From Pyrrhosoma nymphula (lineage: Eukaryota; Arthropoda; Insecta; Odonata; Coenagrionidae): a DNA stretch of 64,000 nt. Within the stretch, counting starts at the first letter, position 1. The number at the start of each line of letters is the position of its first letter. A program made the position numbers and the translations under genes. Shown piece after piece: positions 9,412 through 21,700 of the stretch. Location: NCBI GenBank assembly GCA_963573305.1, contig OY754330.1, positions 18,448,596-18,512,595 of the forward strand, in the 5' to 3' direction. The notes beneath the pieces were generated by a model. The model was not told where the DNA came from and ran no database searches. It was given only the letters and a program-made list of their open reading frames with translations.

Positions 9412-10062
9412 TAAAAAAGTGAAATACTGCTAATTTATTTCATTCCTAATGCTTGATCTATTTTCATTTTAGATGTAAATGTGGCGTAACATTCGTACAG
9501 TCTTATATTTTTCTTTGAAAAAAATTTTTCTCTTTCAAATTCACCCCACCCTTACATTTGGTGTGCATTCCTCATCGCGGTCAGGGTTTATGGTGCCAGC
9601 AATGCAGTTCACTCTAGCCGGTATTTCGATACACTGAGTTGTTTTTTCCATTCGACAAGGGAACAATATATTTATATTTGATGCTACGCAAAGAACGATC
9701 ATCGGTGGCATAACACCTCCCAAAGACCAACATCATTTCGGTCGAATGCAGCCTTGAGACTCCTTCCCTTTTTCTTGCTCAATTCTCCTGCCTCCTGCAC
9801 CTGCTTAAGGCTGCCCTATTTTACGTCTGTTCTTCCACTTTCTGCTTTTGATCGTCCGGATTTGTCAGTCACAAGAGTGCCACCGCCTTCTGAATTCAAC
9901 CTCGTCACCAATCCGGTTCCGAGTGGTACTTGTAATTAAACGCAATTATCGACATTGACGTGTAGTAGAATGATGTAGTCGATAAAACGGATGTAAGAGG
10001 AAATTATGTTACGGACGCATGCATAGGAAATGTGCAATTCCGTCAATGTCGTATTTTTTTGC
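9412..10062. other. Spacer between the two D repeats
   Basis: No secure gene. The minus strand at 9541-9719 has an open frame rich in cysteine with a possible donor (AAAT|GTAAGG), but the acceptor is poor and no family is recognised. Confidence 0.4.
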
Positions 10063-10246
10063 AAAAACCGAGTCTTTTCGTGATCTGCAGTATTTTGATG
10101 TTTCGGCTTTATAATTTCCATCACACGTACTGCCTGACGCTAGAAATTACTGAGAGAATTATTTTAATTTAAACCGGAATTTAATTAGGGGCCCTTGCGC
10201 TAGTAGTGATCACCAGGCTTTTAGTTTTTTTAGTCGTAATCAAATA
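10063..10246 (+). repeat. Direct repeat D, copy 2
   Basis: Same-orientation copy of 8924-9107. Both start AAAACCGAGTCTTTTCGTGA and contain TGCCTGACGCTAGAAAT and GTAGTGATCACCAGGCTTTT. Spacing between copy starts is about 1.14 kb. Confidence 0.85.
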
Positions 10247-11235
10247 AGTTCGTGAGTGAAAACATAATGCACCACCGAATAAATTCTTATTTTTTCGATC
10301 CATGCAGCACCGCAGCAAATAGAGTGAACTGGAGGCAATGTCTTTTAGTGATAATGGCATTATTTAATCTACTCTTCCTACTTCTCTTACACGACCCTGC
10401 CTCGTCAGATTCATATGTATGAACGTTTTATGATCAATTACTTCACCATTTCTTTCAATTTATCCTTTAAGTTTAAACAGCTTTGATCCAAAAAATTGTT
10501 TACCGTATGAAAAATTGACGCTAAAATTAATCCATCCTAGTGATGTTACAAGAAAATTATATCAATCTGTGATTAATTGAAATGAACCTTACCCTCAGCA
10601 TATTGATTTGGTCAAGCTATAATTGTATTTGCTTAGAAGCAGAAGCGCGTTCTGTCAAGCCACGTCTGTTGATGACATCATATATCTATAAGGAACTAGT
10701 CAAAAAATAGCAGAACTGCCCGCGCAATAACTTAATCTAAGTAACCCACAAGTGATTACACAAATTTTATGGCGTATGGAGTCAAATGATTTTTTCACTG
10801 TAAAATTTCACATAATTCTTAGGAATTATATTTTATTAATGACTTAATGTACCTGTACCGCATTATTTTTAACTCTAATTATAATCTCATACATTTACAG
10901 ACAAAAGGGGAATTATTATAGTTCAATTGTACCAAATCCGTTTAGTGCTGCTACAGAACAAATATTAACTTACAACAAAAATGAATCATTGGAGACAAGG
11001 TTGTATGTGAAGATACAGTTGACGATTATGAAATTGACTCATCACCATTAACTCTTTTAAGTATGCATACTATGCAACCATTTAAAACATAAATCTGAAG
11101 CTTGAGCAGGTCACCAGAAGATCAGATCACGTGACATGTTTCAATTTTTCATTCCTAACAGGTAAAAGGAGAGAATGTCTGCGGAAAGTTACGAGATGAT
11201 TGTATCGCTTCGTCAAACCTTAAAGCCGTGGATTT
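10247..11235. other. No recognisable feature
   Basis: A+T-rich sequence without ORFs of note, repeats shared with the window, or RNA-gene signatures. Confidence 0.5.
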
Positions 11236-11239
11236 TTAA

Positions 11240-11797
11240 GGTGGTTTGAGCGAGATAGTTCCCTAGTCATAATGGAGACCATATTCAAATTTCATTGTTT
11301 TATTTCAGCGTCTGTAAGAAGTACGAAATAAATATTGAAATATGAATGGCACAGAGATGCAGTTATACATGACCAAAATTCTCAGTAATTAACTAAATAA
11401 AGCTACATAAGTCTCTAACTTGACTCATTTTTTCCCGCCGTACGGCTGAAAACCCTTCAAAGCAGCAGGTTCTTTTTGCGATTCTGTAAAAATTATTGTG
11501 GTGAGTCATAAATTATTTTTTATAAATAGTTGAGAAAATATGCAATCTACACACCGTTATTTTATTGACAAAATCTAGGTATTATAAATTCCTAATTTTT
11601 TTAATATTCTCCCTCCGGAGCGCACAGCCGTAATCTATCCCATCTAAAACAGCTTACATTTATAGGCAAATTGCTCGAAAAGTAGTCCGGCAACGGGTTC
11701 ATATTTTCATATCATTGAAAAGATGAAAGAGTTTTTTCTTTAAAATGATGGAAAATTCATCAAATTCTAGGTGAAGTGATTTTTCGCTCAAATTACC
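11240..11797 (-). mobile_element. MITE family A, copy 2
   Basis: Bounded by TTAA at 11236-11239 and 11798-11801. The ends are GGTGGTTTGAGCGAGATAG and the complement of GGTAATTTGAGCGAAAAAT. The interior is the reverse complement of copies 1, 3 and 4, with the CACCTAG and TAACACCTAG boxes recognisable. Non-coding, about 558 bp. Confidence 0.9.
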
Positions 11798-11801
11798 TTA
11801 A

Positions 11802-13156
11802 AGGTAAAAAGTCTGTACGGAATAGGAAGATGCGATCAACCCCAGTAGTGTCTTCAAGGGATGTGACCGGAAGTTGAGGGGTAAGCCGAATAAAATGCCA
11901 TGATGGCCTCTATGAAGGATGCCGGATGAATTGCTGTGACTTCAGTACATGATCCTTTGAAATTTGCAAAAAATGGCCGATGAAGGCAATGAGGATCTTC
12001 AGCCCAAACTTATGTCGAGGATAACAAATTCCTTAGGCTATGATCTTGTTGTGTTTGTAGTGATAACGGTTTTCGGCACATTTAGTGGGTTTTTTGGCAA
12101 CGTGGCAACGTAAATAGAAACCAGCGCGGCTGCTGTTCATACCATATCTTGAATCTACCGTGGAGAGATTAAAGATATGTATTACAATTTGGACATCAAA
12201 ATTACTTCTGATGCTCTGAATAATTTTATGTTTCATTTATCCTGAGCGATCACATAATTTGCACACTTCAGTCGTAAAATAAAAACAGAAAATATACCTA
12301 AAATTACCGTCATGTTATTCCCTATTATAAATTTGAAACTATAAAATTATTCTTCACACTTTTTCAAGCAACGCGAATGCATGGAAATTTTAATATATAA
12401 CTATGGGGCTTATTTATCAGTGGATATATTGGGCTTTATCTTGGCTTATTTAATAGAGTGCTATGAAAATAATGAATTACGACATTTTAAATATTATAAA
12501 GCGAATGACCTTACAACAAAAACAATTATTTACCCAAATTGTGTACGTCATGCTCAAAGAATATAAGATTAAAAATGCAATAAAAGACTAGGAAAATAAA
12601 TTAAGCTTTGGTAAATGTTTATCCAATTAACATGAATGAAATTGCTTATGAAATTTAATTTAGAGAGATAAGTTGCCTCATGAATTGTCATCTGCTCGTT
12701 ATGAATTATAAAAGATTTAATTCGATCTCGTCGAAAAAAATTGGATGCGTTGATGAAATAACTCAAATTAAAAGTGAACGCTCTATTGTCAGTTACAGCT
12801 GACTGATCAGAAAAATGGACCGGTGTTCCAGTCGATAGGTACAATTTTTATGACATATTGAGCGATCTTTTTATCCATTGCGGAAATAAATTTTCTCGTC
12901 GACGTTTGCTCGTCCAACTTCTTCTGCATCCAACTTCTTAACCTCTTTTGCCTTTTTTATCCGGAAAATTTTGGATGGAAATTACAATGTTTCTTGCATA
13001 GTCTCTACCATTTATTCCCTATCAATATAATTATATTGGCAGTTCTACATGTCACTGAGCACTCATGGTTATCTATTGTCTATTACTCCAATAGGGCATT
13101 TAAATGTTGGTGGTTTCCGGTGTAAGTTTGTGGAATTTACTTTACATTTTTAGTAG
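11802..13156. other. No recognisable feature
   Basis: A+T-rich. Small open frames at 12033-12236 (minus), 12381-12566 (plus) and 12569-12844 (minus) show no motif I know. Confidence 0.5.
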
Positions 13157-13277
13157 AAGGGTAAAACATTGTTATTTCTACATAAATTTAATGACTTTTC
13201 GTCATATTCAGGTCTGAAGATGACGTAAAGTCGTACTGTATTAAATTTATGTGGAAATAACAAAGTTTTACCTTTTT
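13157..13277. repeat. Palindrome with PLE-like core
   Basis: Arms of about 35 bp (GGTAAAACATTGTTATTTCTA... and its near-complement ending AACAAAGTTTTACC, broken here to stay short) surround inner complementary blocks GACTTTTCGTCAT and ATGACGTAAAGTC. The right half contains TCTGAAGATGACG, similar to the first box of the PLE hairpin motif. No coding sequence. It looks like two short terminal fragments joined head-to-head. Confidence 0.55.
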
Positions 13278-13279
13278 AT

Positions 13280-15155
13280 TCAAAAGAGCATTTTAAACTT
13301 AAAAATTGACCATTGTTTTGGAATGATCCATAACAGATGATCTTCTTTGCCGATTTAACTTCGTTTTTTTGTAATTGAAATAAAATTAATGAAGGATATA
13401 TATATAGTTCATAGTAATTTGGTCGAGCATTTTTCAGCTTATTTCCATTTGAATGGGTATTAGTTAACATGGCATTTGTATCTTATCTGAATCTCTGGGT
13501 ATTGTTTGGATTGAATGAAAGCGACCCTATTAACCAAAGTTACCATGTAGTACATAAACTGACAACAATATAACAGAATAGCTGAAAGCATTTATCTAAT
13601 CTGTGCATCTATTAGTTTCCTGGACGAGTGCAAGTTACACTTTGTATACATACAATTATTTCCGCGAGATTTAAATCAGTTATGGCGGAAAATTCACCGC
13701 AATTTTCTCAATGTGGAGGTTTGGAATGATACATGGTCTATCATACGCACGATTTAACGCAAGAGCTATGATGACGGAAGGTTGAAATATGTTTTAAATC
13801 GTATTATGGAATGAAGTTGGAAGCTTAAATTAGGAATGAAAGAAACGGAGTACATTCAACATGAGAAAAATTGGTTTGTCCCTTCACTTTTCCAAAAATA
13901 ATCATTAAGGACATCTGAAAAGGTCCTTCACTTTGTCTGGGAATGAATTGATTTTAGCAACGTGAGTAGCAAAATAGTAACGAATAGCTTAAGACTTTTG
14001 GTCTACTTATGAGCTAAGTATTTGAAACAAGATAACAATATTGAAGGTATGACATCCTTAATAACCTATTCTTGACTTATTGTAAAAAAATAGCTGTTTT
14101 CCGTTGCCATTTTTTTTTAATAGCGTTCAGAGGTGTAACTGGAAAGGAATTACGGGGAATCTTCGGCGTCAATAGAAAATTTTATGATTTCACATCGGTT
14201 GGCTTATGCTCCTTCTTTCACAAAAGCCTTTTTCGACAAGTGATACTTTGGCTGGAAAGGATAACTGAAGAATGTTTGAAGGCGAGAGTAAAATTTCCTT
14301 TCGCTTTCGTTGACCTCAGCAAATAATCTTGGCTGGCCATACATTTTGATTGATAGGTCCACTTCTAGGGGTAATTCATTGGGAATATCTTTGTGGCACT
14401 CATTCTGAAAAAGGTCAACATATCCGAACAAAATGGTCTTAATAGGCCTTATAATAAAAAGGACCTATGCATAATCAAGGAGAGTAAGAGGGATGTTTGG
14501 ACCGAGTATTACAAATGTACGGTCACTTGGTAGAATGCTGCTTTGTGTGGCGTTTTAAATATTGTAAGGTACCTACATAGAACTATTGTCACTCGTTTTT
14601 CATAAATCATACATTAAAAATAAAAATATGCAAGTCTCGTCTTGTCTCGCGGCAACACTCCAGTAGATAAATGTGACACTCAACAAATATTCAGAAGAAA
14701 AATTAAATCCCAATCAGCGAATTCAACACGTATTTTATCAAATAATTGATCAAATAAGAGCGTAACATCTCCCACAATGCACTGCGTCAAGGCGATGCAG
14801 TTCATAATATGACCGTTTTGCAGCAGCAGTACCGTTTTGGAGCTTACGCCACCAACAAACCAGCATTTACTTGTGAACTTAAGAAGCACCTTCTTGAGGC
14901 TAGCTAGCGTCCAGCGTCGATCTTCCATTACATTTATTTCTCCCTTTACTTCTATTTTCATGGCTGTGCGCCTTCTACGCAGATTTTCGCATCGAATGAA
15001 TGAATATTGCTAGCTGATGTATCATCAAATACAGCGATATAATTTAGCGTTTCATTCTTTAGCAACTCGTGCATAATATACATTCATGGCAGAAACCGCT
15101 CCATGCTCCCTTCCCATTAGAAAAATACCGGTTTTAAGGAAGGTAGGTAGAGCTA
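13280..15155. other. Mostly unrecognised; possible LINE scrap
   Basis: A+T-rich. The plus frame around 14215-14326 ends LKARVKFPFAFVDLSK, which resembles the FVDLSKAFD motif in LINE reverse transcriptases, but the FD that should follow is missing and no other RT motif is clear. The minus frame 14680-14961 is open for 93 codons without a recognised domain. No other feature seen. Confidence 0.3.
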
Positions 15156-15159
15156 ACCT

Positions 15160-15430
15160 TTCTTTAGTCATCTCGGATTTAAGTCTTTCCCGGCGAATGC
15201 TTAGGATGAATAGTTCTCGGGTTTCCAGCCGGGTAATGGTATTAAACTGCACCGACGTTTCAATGACGTAGTCTCCCATCGTCTTCCGGGTTAATGGTTA
15301 ACCCTGGTTAAGCCAGGGTTTAACCCTGAAGACGATGCCAGACTACGCCATTGAAACGTCGGTGCAGTTTAACACCATTAACCGGCTGGAAACCCGAGGA
15401 CTATTCATCCTTTCTGTAGTCATATTTGAG
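15160..15430. repeat. PLE-type head-to-head terminal palindrome
   Basis: Left arm (minus sense) and right arm (plus sense) are near-complementary for about 110 bp. The right arm reads CTGAAGACGATG (15326), GCCATTGAAACGTCGG, CATTAACCGGCTGGAAACCC and GAGGACTATTCATCC. The left arm ends CTTTCCCGGCGAATG. The centre is a second small palindrome (GGTTAACCCTGG / CCAGGGTTTAACC). The terminal blocks match the 3' end of the GIY-YIG-bearing element at 26993-27182, so this is read as two PLE 3' ends of that family fused head-to-head. Confidence 0.7.
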
Positions 15431-16690
15431 ATCATATTCGAACTTTTTTTTAAATTTTAAGCAGTTGCCAGAAGCATAAAGGTGATATAGCAATATTGAT
15501 GACACAAAAGCGTTGACTAAATTCCAAGTTAATCACCTGGATAAACATACTTCAGGCTTCAAATTGATTGGATTACGCAATAAAACTAATTAATTAATTC
15601 AAAAATTGGGGAAAAATATGAAATACACTCCGTAAAATTGATGACGCAAACTATGCAAACAGAACTTCTTGATTGTTTGCATAATCATAATATAATAATG
15701 AAGAGTACAGCCGTACAGTTTTTAGTGGAAAATAGGTTTTACTTGTTGGAAAATAACTTAAACGGTGGAGAATAAGTGGCTGATAACATTTAAAAAATGA
15801 AATATCTTATCTTTGTGATAAGTCCGCATTTGTTAAATTATATGCGTAGTTATAATCCTGATCAAATTACCTTAATGCAAAACCCTATCCTTTTAATGGG
15901 GGAAAATGTATTATTCGTAATTCTCACATATACTTACACAGGAAAGTAATATCGAGTTTAGGTCAAAAATTAATATCAGCTATTATTTGCCAACATTTTC
16001 GGAAATTAATTTATTCCATTACAAAATCCTTATAGTGCACTTCTGTTTATTGTATTTCAGTTGCCTCCTCTGTGATCTATCGTTGTCTACCTTGGTTTCT
16101 ATTTTCGAAGATAATGGTGATTTTTTAATTTTTAACAGCGCAGTAGTGATATTATGTAATTCATAATTGTGTATGCAGAGGGCTCTATAACTCGTCAATG
16201 ACAATAATGACCTGACGTTGAATGACTCAATTAATGTATTCTAAGGTAATCATGTTGTGGATAATTATTGCAAAATTGGTTTAAATGCTGTGTTGTCGTT
16301 TGTTTTTACCATCGTATATTTTTATTTAGCCCTGAAGATGGAATAAATTTGTTGAATGAAATATGGAACAAAACGAAAAGTGGTAATAATAACTTAACGT
16401 TTATTTGCGTAGCAACTTAACGTGACAAACTAGAGACAAAAAGTACTGAACGTCATTTCCAGCCGAACTCCGATTCGTAACTGCCGTGACTGCTTGGCAT
16501 ATCAGCTGATGCAATGACTTAGTCGACCATAGACACTAGGTAATCGATAGCTTTCTCAATCGATACACACAAATTATTACAAATACCAAGAAAGATATTT
16601 AAAATAACAAAACAACCTATTAGAATATCAAATATTTTCTAACAAAATTAATTTCCGAAACGTAGGCAAAGAATACTTACTTTCTTTACT
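15431..16690. other. No recognisable feature
   Basis: A+T-rich. A CCCTGAAGATGGAATAAATT block at 16330-16349 resembles the first box of the PLE hairpin motif, but no stem or GAAAC box follows convincingly. Confidence 0.45.
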
Positions 16691-16850
16691 TTACGCGATC
16701 AGGCCCAGAGGACCGCGCGATGATACAACTAAGGCTTTCCATTCTCTTCTGTCCTCTGCTATGTTCCGCCAGTTCGGCCAGGTTTCTAGCTGTTGCAAGT
16801 CATCCCTTACTCCATCTATCCATCTCTTGCGAGGTCTAGAATAGCTGATT
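16691..16850 (-). pseudogene. LINE ORF2 C-terminal fragment
   Basis: The minus-strand frame ends SRPRKRWIDGVRDDLQQLE, then WPNWRNIAEDRREW and a short tail to the stop at 16691. The arrangement (R/K)PRKRW-x-D-x-V-x-x-D-L followed by W-x-x-x-A-x-D-R-x-x-W is characteristic of the extreme C terminus of many arthropod non-LTR retrotransposon polyproteins. Upstream the frame stays open to 17398 but runs into low-complexity, GC-skewed sequence without RT motifs, so only the tail is supported. Confidence 0.65.
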
Positions 16851-16904
16851 TTAATTTTTGACATAAACTCGATATTACATTCCCGTATAAGAAAATGTAT
16901 TGGC

Positions 16905-17405
16905 ATGGTTGAAGGAACGAGTGTTGTCTCATACAGCAGTATCCTACCGCTTGTGTTGGAGGCGAAGGTCAGGAATGTGAAGAGAAGGTGGAGTGGGGGG
17001 GGGAGAGGGAGGGGAAGGAGGGGAGGGCGACTCTTATCGCGCGGACGAGGAGAGTTTGAAAATGGGACGAAGAACACGGGTGTAGTTTTCAACCTCCCTG
17101 ATATTGGAATGCCAAAGGGGAGAGTTAAATGGAGTGAGGGTGTCAGGAGACAGCGGGGGATTCGTAGGGAGCCATCGGAGAGAAGGCGGAGCATTCCATT
17201 GAAGTGTGTTCTGTCGACGGGGAATAGGGTCAAGAAACGAAACAGAACCCTAGCACATTCCCGATCAAGGAGAACAGCGCGCGTAAATGGAGGAATGAGA
17301 AATAAAGCGATGATGAAAACGGAAGAGGTGATCCAGAAGCTGCAAATATTGGTAAGAAGCCAAGTATGCGACCCAGCTTCAAATCTAAGGGAAGTCAAAA
17401 ATTAA
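16905..17405. other. GC-rich stretch open on both strands
   Basis: More GC-rich than its surroundings and open in one frame on each strand (plus 166 codons, minus as part of a 235-codon frame). A purine-rich run lies at 16990-17035. The plus frame is rich in Arg, Gly and Ser; the minus frame is rich in Leu and Pro. I recognise no domain. It could be an old unique exon or compositional openness, and I lean to the latter. Confidence 0.3.
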
Positions 17406-17549
17406 CACTTTAATTTTGGTCCCCCTTGCTTCATAATTTGGAAACGAAAAAATAATATGCAAAATAAAATACTTTTTAAAAACACACTTATATTCAAGTG
17501 TACCTACTGAAAAGTAAAACATAATTTTTTCATCACTCTCTTAACACTA

Positions 17550-17973
17550 GGGGCCCGATTCTGATCTTCCACCAGTCAATGACTGGTGTAAAGTTCCGCC
17601 ATTCGTTCATTGAACGACTCTTCAACCATTCAATGAACGGCTCAATTACCCCCTCTGGAGAGCCGATCGTCACAAACTTATGCCGATTTCCAACTTACCT
17701 CGAAAACGCGAACAAAACATTGTCTACTTTCCGCACGCTTACTTCCGTCGGAAAGTTTCCACCACGACACTAGCGCTGTTCCACCAAGTGGATGACAGGT
17801 GGAAGGGAAGCTTGACTTTCCACCAGTCATTGAACGATGAACGATGTAGTGAACGATTCTATGGTGGAAGGTGGAACTGATGACGTAGTGTCGGAAAGTC
17901 ATGACGTTTTGGTGGAAACTGATGACGTTTTGGTGGAAAAGTTGAACATCGGGAAAGAATCAGAATCAGCCCC
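17550..17973. mobile_element. TA-flanked MITE, about 424 bp
   Basis: Inverted termini GGGGCCCGATTCTGAT (left) and the complement of GGGGCTGATTCTGATTC (right), flanked by TA at 17548-17549 and 17974-17975. The interior is dense in short inverted motifs (ATTGAACG, TGAACGATG, GGTGGAAAGT / ACTTTCCACC) and repeated TGATGACGTTTTGGTGGAAA. No coding sequence. A TA target duplication with G-rich termini suits a PIF/Harbinger-related (ISL2EU-like) or Tc1/mariner-like non-autonomous element; the superfamily is unresolved. Confidence 0.75.
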
Positions 17974-18359
17974 TAGAATGCCCGGACTTTTCACCTACTT
18001 AGAATGCCCAAGGTAGTCTTTTTGACTACCTTCGTATTTTGTAATTATTTTTGGCATTTTTAAGAAATGCATTTGTTACAAATTGCTTGCATGTCTTTAT
18101 ATAGTTTTCTACGATAAAAAAACAATATTTTACGGAACAGGTTTTATTCAATATTCTCTGTTTTTGTGGAGTCTAATCAAGATGCTGCAAGCATTTATCT
18201 TTTTTTCTTGTTTTATTTTGATGAAAAAAATTTTTTATTATTATAATGGCTAAAAAATTTGTACCTATATTACATTTATTAGATACCCGTAGGAGAGATG
18301 TATTTATTACGTAAATACAATTGTCAAAAAAACATTGAAATGTTTGAAAGTAGCGTAGT

Positions 18360-19800
18360 AAATGAAAAAAAAGTTAAAAAATTCACCAATCCTAAATTTT
18401 ACATTTCTTACATGTGCGGGAAGTCATATTATGAGCATTACATTAGCCACGAATTGCTTTCTTGCACGAATTGCAATAACCGATCTCCTATTTCTTTTGC
18501 ATTCTTCCATAATTTGTGAAAAATTTCTCTTGCGCAATCCCTGTTTCTTTGTTGGTTGTCACATTACCATCACGGGTGAAACTTCTAGACATCACATACG
18601 GTCTTGTAAGGTCTTCTGTTAACTTCTGAATGAATTCCCTTCGTGATATTTTATGACACGTAACATCTTTGTCTACAAATCAATAATTTATAGCTGCTAA
18701 GTCTAATGTATTACGAAAAGATTGCACAGGCCATCTCCTAGTGGCTGTCCGGACAGTGTATTTCTTTGCCATCGGATCCACTACATCTACTCCCTACTTT
18801 TTCTCATTGTTATTCTGGACTGTTTCCGATATGTTATTCGGGTTATTGGCAACATCCACCTCTGGTTGAAAAGTGCTTAGGATAAGCACGTTCTTCTTTA
18901 CTGTACCCCGATATACGGCGAGGGTAATGTCATTTTCACAATGTTTTAATACTTTTGTGGAATGCAAGTTTTCTTTCATGCTCTCTATCTCTTCTGGAAC
19001 TTCCGTCATCATTTTATTTACAGTTCCTAACAAGGCAATACCAGCATTCCTCAGTTATTTTGCTAGCGTTACAGACGTTGAAGAAATGGTCGGTGGTAAA
19101 GTTGTGACTCTTACTCAGATAAGGATGCATAAGTTTCATCATCACGACATTATCAATTAGACGACTGCCCTCGGAACGAGTAGGATCTTTCCCTGTGTAA
19201 GGAAAACCATTCATCAGGTACTTGCTATCTTTATCCACAGCCAGCCAGAGTTTTTGTCCAATTTTATCTGGTTTGTTCGCCATGAATTTAGTAAATGCGC
19301 ACCTAGCTCTGTCTGGAAAAAGCTGTTAATTGGACGTAATGAATGCCCCTGGCCTGTAGCATGCAATAACATTGTCATTAAATCTATTCCACTCGGCTGA
19401 AAAGAGGGAAAACTTGTCAGCTTGCAAACGGACGCAGCAAGTGGTTTCTCATCAAACCGTAAGTAACACGAGATTTCACAGAATCTATTTCTAGACATTG
19501 CTTTATTACAGAAAGGCACACCCCAGCTTTCATTCCACAAAACTGTGCACAGGCCTGGGGGGTTATTTTGTAATCTCATTTTAGTAAGAATACGTCATAA
19601 AATGTCACTTTTTCGTAGTTTAACCCCCTCACCCAGGCGGCGTGACCATCTTCGGATCTCAAGCGGTGAACTGCCGGTCATGTGCTGGTCTTTTAGACGA
19701 TTCATCCGCTCTGATCCGTATCTTTCGACTCTTGATCCGTTTCATTATCTCCGCCTGCCATTAGTTCCATCTCACCTGTCATAAAGAACGTGACATGGAG
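18360..19800 (-). pseudogene. piggyBac-type transposase relic, near full span
   Basis: The minus strand, in several frames, holds an acidic N-terminal piece (about 19790-19700), then RLQNNPPGLCTVLWNESWG and MSRNRFCEISCYLRFDEKP (19579-19430), then MANKPDKIGQKLWLAVDKDS and FPYTGKDPTRSEG (19283-19180), then GTVNKMMTEVPEEIESMKEN and NVLILST (19030-18870). Residues such as C-x-x-Q..C (about 18560-18530) may be the remains of the C-terminal cysteine region. The block order matches the piggyBac catalytic core, and the LILST block is the usual one preceding the last catalytic Asp. Stops and frameshifts are frequent, so it is inactive. The sequence differs from the relic at 4115-4960, so they represent separate insertions. 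Confidence 0.85.
19553..19577 (-). repeat. Arm of a wide inverted repeat in piggyBac
   Basis: CCTGGGGGGTTATTTTGTAA lies inside the piggyBac relic. Its near-complement TGAGATTACAAAATAACC plus TCCCTGG lies at 20427-20451, about 850 bp away. The second arm encodes the same RLQNN-PGL peptide on the plus strand, so it is probably a short inverted scrap of the same transposase. Confidence 0.6.
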
Positions 19801-21430
19801 CCACCATCGTTTCCACTTGAAGCTTGAGTTGGAAAATAAACAAGGGCGTGAAAGATACAAACAATTTTAAATCGCATTGTTGCCATTTGCACAATGCGAA
19901 GAACTTAAGCATTTTCAACTCCAATATAATGGATACTTGAAGGTATGCTTTTTTGAAATGCTTATGTTATTATTAGCTTGAATTATCTGTGTATATATTT
20001 CGTATGAATATTTCCCAAACAATGTTGCTGATACCTTTGTTTTCGTGTGCCTATCCGCCAGTGTATGGATAATGGAATTCAGTTATTAATACCATAATTT
20101 CAACAAATATTGCCTTAAAATCTACGTTCTTGGTAGATATTTCCCGTGCTTGTGAATCGAACAAAATTAGATGCAATTAATATTTTTAAATATTGAGTGA
20201 TCGCCTACATGTCGCTTGTAGTTTTGACTGTATTTAGATGTTCGTGGTATGTACAGTGTAAGATATCTTCCGTAAGATGTTGAGCAATCTTGGTATTCGC
20301 TAGTCTCGGCATCTATTATTTGATATAAGTTAATTGAAGCTTCGACAATTCACGAACTGTTTGTTAGCCGATCATTAAGAGAGGGAAACGGATCTCCCGC
20401 CTTTCCACTAATAGTCACTAAAAAGGTGAGATTACAAAATAACCTCCCTGGTCTTGTCTGTGTAATATTGATATGATGTTCTCAGGTATTAGTGCCATAG
20501 TTACGAAAGAGATCTACACTTTTACTTAGTAAGGTAAGGGATTAGAGATGCTTATATACGTAATTGAGTGCTTCTAATGCTTGCTTTGGACCATCTAAGT
20601 GTATCTGCAATTGCAAAACCACAGCCTGAGCAAAATGTAATAGACAAATATTTTTTAATAAGAGGCCTAATTTTGCTGAAGATGTTGGATGTTGATTAAG
20701 AAAAAGCGCCCACACTTTTATTTTCGGAGAGAATAAATAATTATTTTTTACTTTTTAGTACACTTGAACATAAGCGTTGGTTTAAAAAAAGTATTGTTTT
20801 ACGTATTATCATTTTCTACTTATTATTTTTTATATAAATTGTGCAACGGTTTTTAAGAATTTCAAATATTATCATTTCTTGTCACTATAAATGCTAACTT
20901 TTACTACCGCCATCTATTGGGAAAAGACTTTTTCCATGTAAAATGTAAACCATTTAATTTTAGTAGAATAACTTGGTAATTAGTAAATTTGATGAGTGTC
21001 ATGTCTGTCAATTTCACGTACTGTCATCGAGAGTAAGTAAGTTTACCTAATCTCAGCTCGATTGAACATTAGGAAGTTGGTCGGATTTTTATTACAAGAT
21101 TCAATCAAGACAAACAAACAACATACAAACAGGTGAAGTTGAAATAAGCGTGGCAATAAAAAATAAACAGCATTCTTCATCTTCTGCCTTAGGCCGGCCA
21201 ATTCAAACATTGAAAACAGCAGTGGCTTTGTACATGGATTTACTAACGCAACTGAGAATCAAGAGCTGCAGAGGTTGAGAGCGAGTAACCCCTTTCCTTA
21301 TAGGAACATAGTCTAGCATACTAATAGACGTCCCCTACGAGATGTATCATAAAAAAAAGAATAATGAAGACGAAGAAATTTTAAAAAGGAAAACTTTGTC
21401 CATAAGACAAACTTAAGCCTCAAATGTTAC
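19801..21430. other. No recognisable feature
   Basis: A+T-rich sequence. Apart from the inverted scrap at 20427-20451 no repeat, RNA gene or convincing ORF was seen. Confidence 0.5.
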
Positions 21431-21437
21431 CTTTTCC

Positions 21438-21700
21438 TGTCATTGCGATCGCACAAATGATGTGTTACGCAGTCACGCTCACGGGTGCAAAGATATATAC
21501 ACGAAAGACTGTGAAAAATTGCCATGGAGAAATCATTTGACTTCTTCGTGCAAACCCCCGATGAAATTAATATTGAATTAAGATGGTTTTGTGGTGTAAC
21601 TGGCTGGCACACACCTGATTGGCAATTGGGAGATCCGGGCTCGAATCCCGGTAAATTCAAATGATATTTACATGACGAATTACACCGTCTATGGTGTACT
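21438..21700. repeat. SINE family 1, head-to-head pair
   Basis: The minus-oriented body (21438-21540: TGCGATCGCACAAATGATGT, CGCTCACGGGTGC) is followed by a plus-oriented copy (about 21575-21700) with TGGTGTAACTGGCTGG, GGGAGATCCGGGCTCGAATCC and AATTACACCGT. The arrangement mirrors 2283-2690. The minus copy lacks its tRNA-like head, so the two may be an inversion product. Confidence 0.75.

Noticed and set aside
9541..9719. Cysteine-rich minus-strand frame with a possible splice donor
   Set aside because: The acceptor lacks a pyrimidine tract and the peptide matches nothing I know, so it is not supported as an exon.
14680..14961. Possible mariner-like N-terminal domain (minus frame with MEDRRWTLASLKK)
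   Set aside because: Only a few residues resemble the helix-turn-helix region and no catalytic block or inverted termini are nearby.
16905..17405. A 166-codon plus-strand frame
   Set aside because: Arg/Gly/Ser-rich with a purine run, overlaps an open frame on the other strand, and no family recognised.
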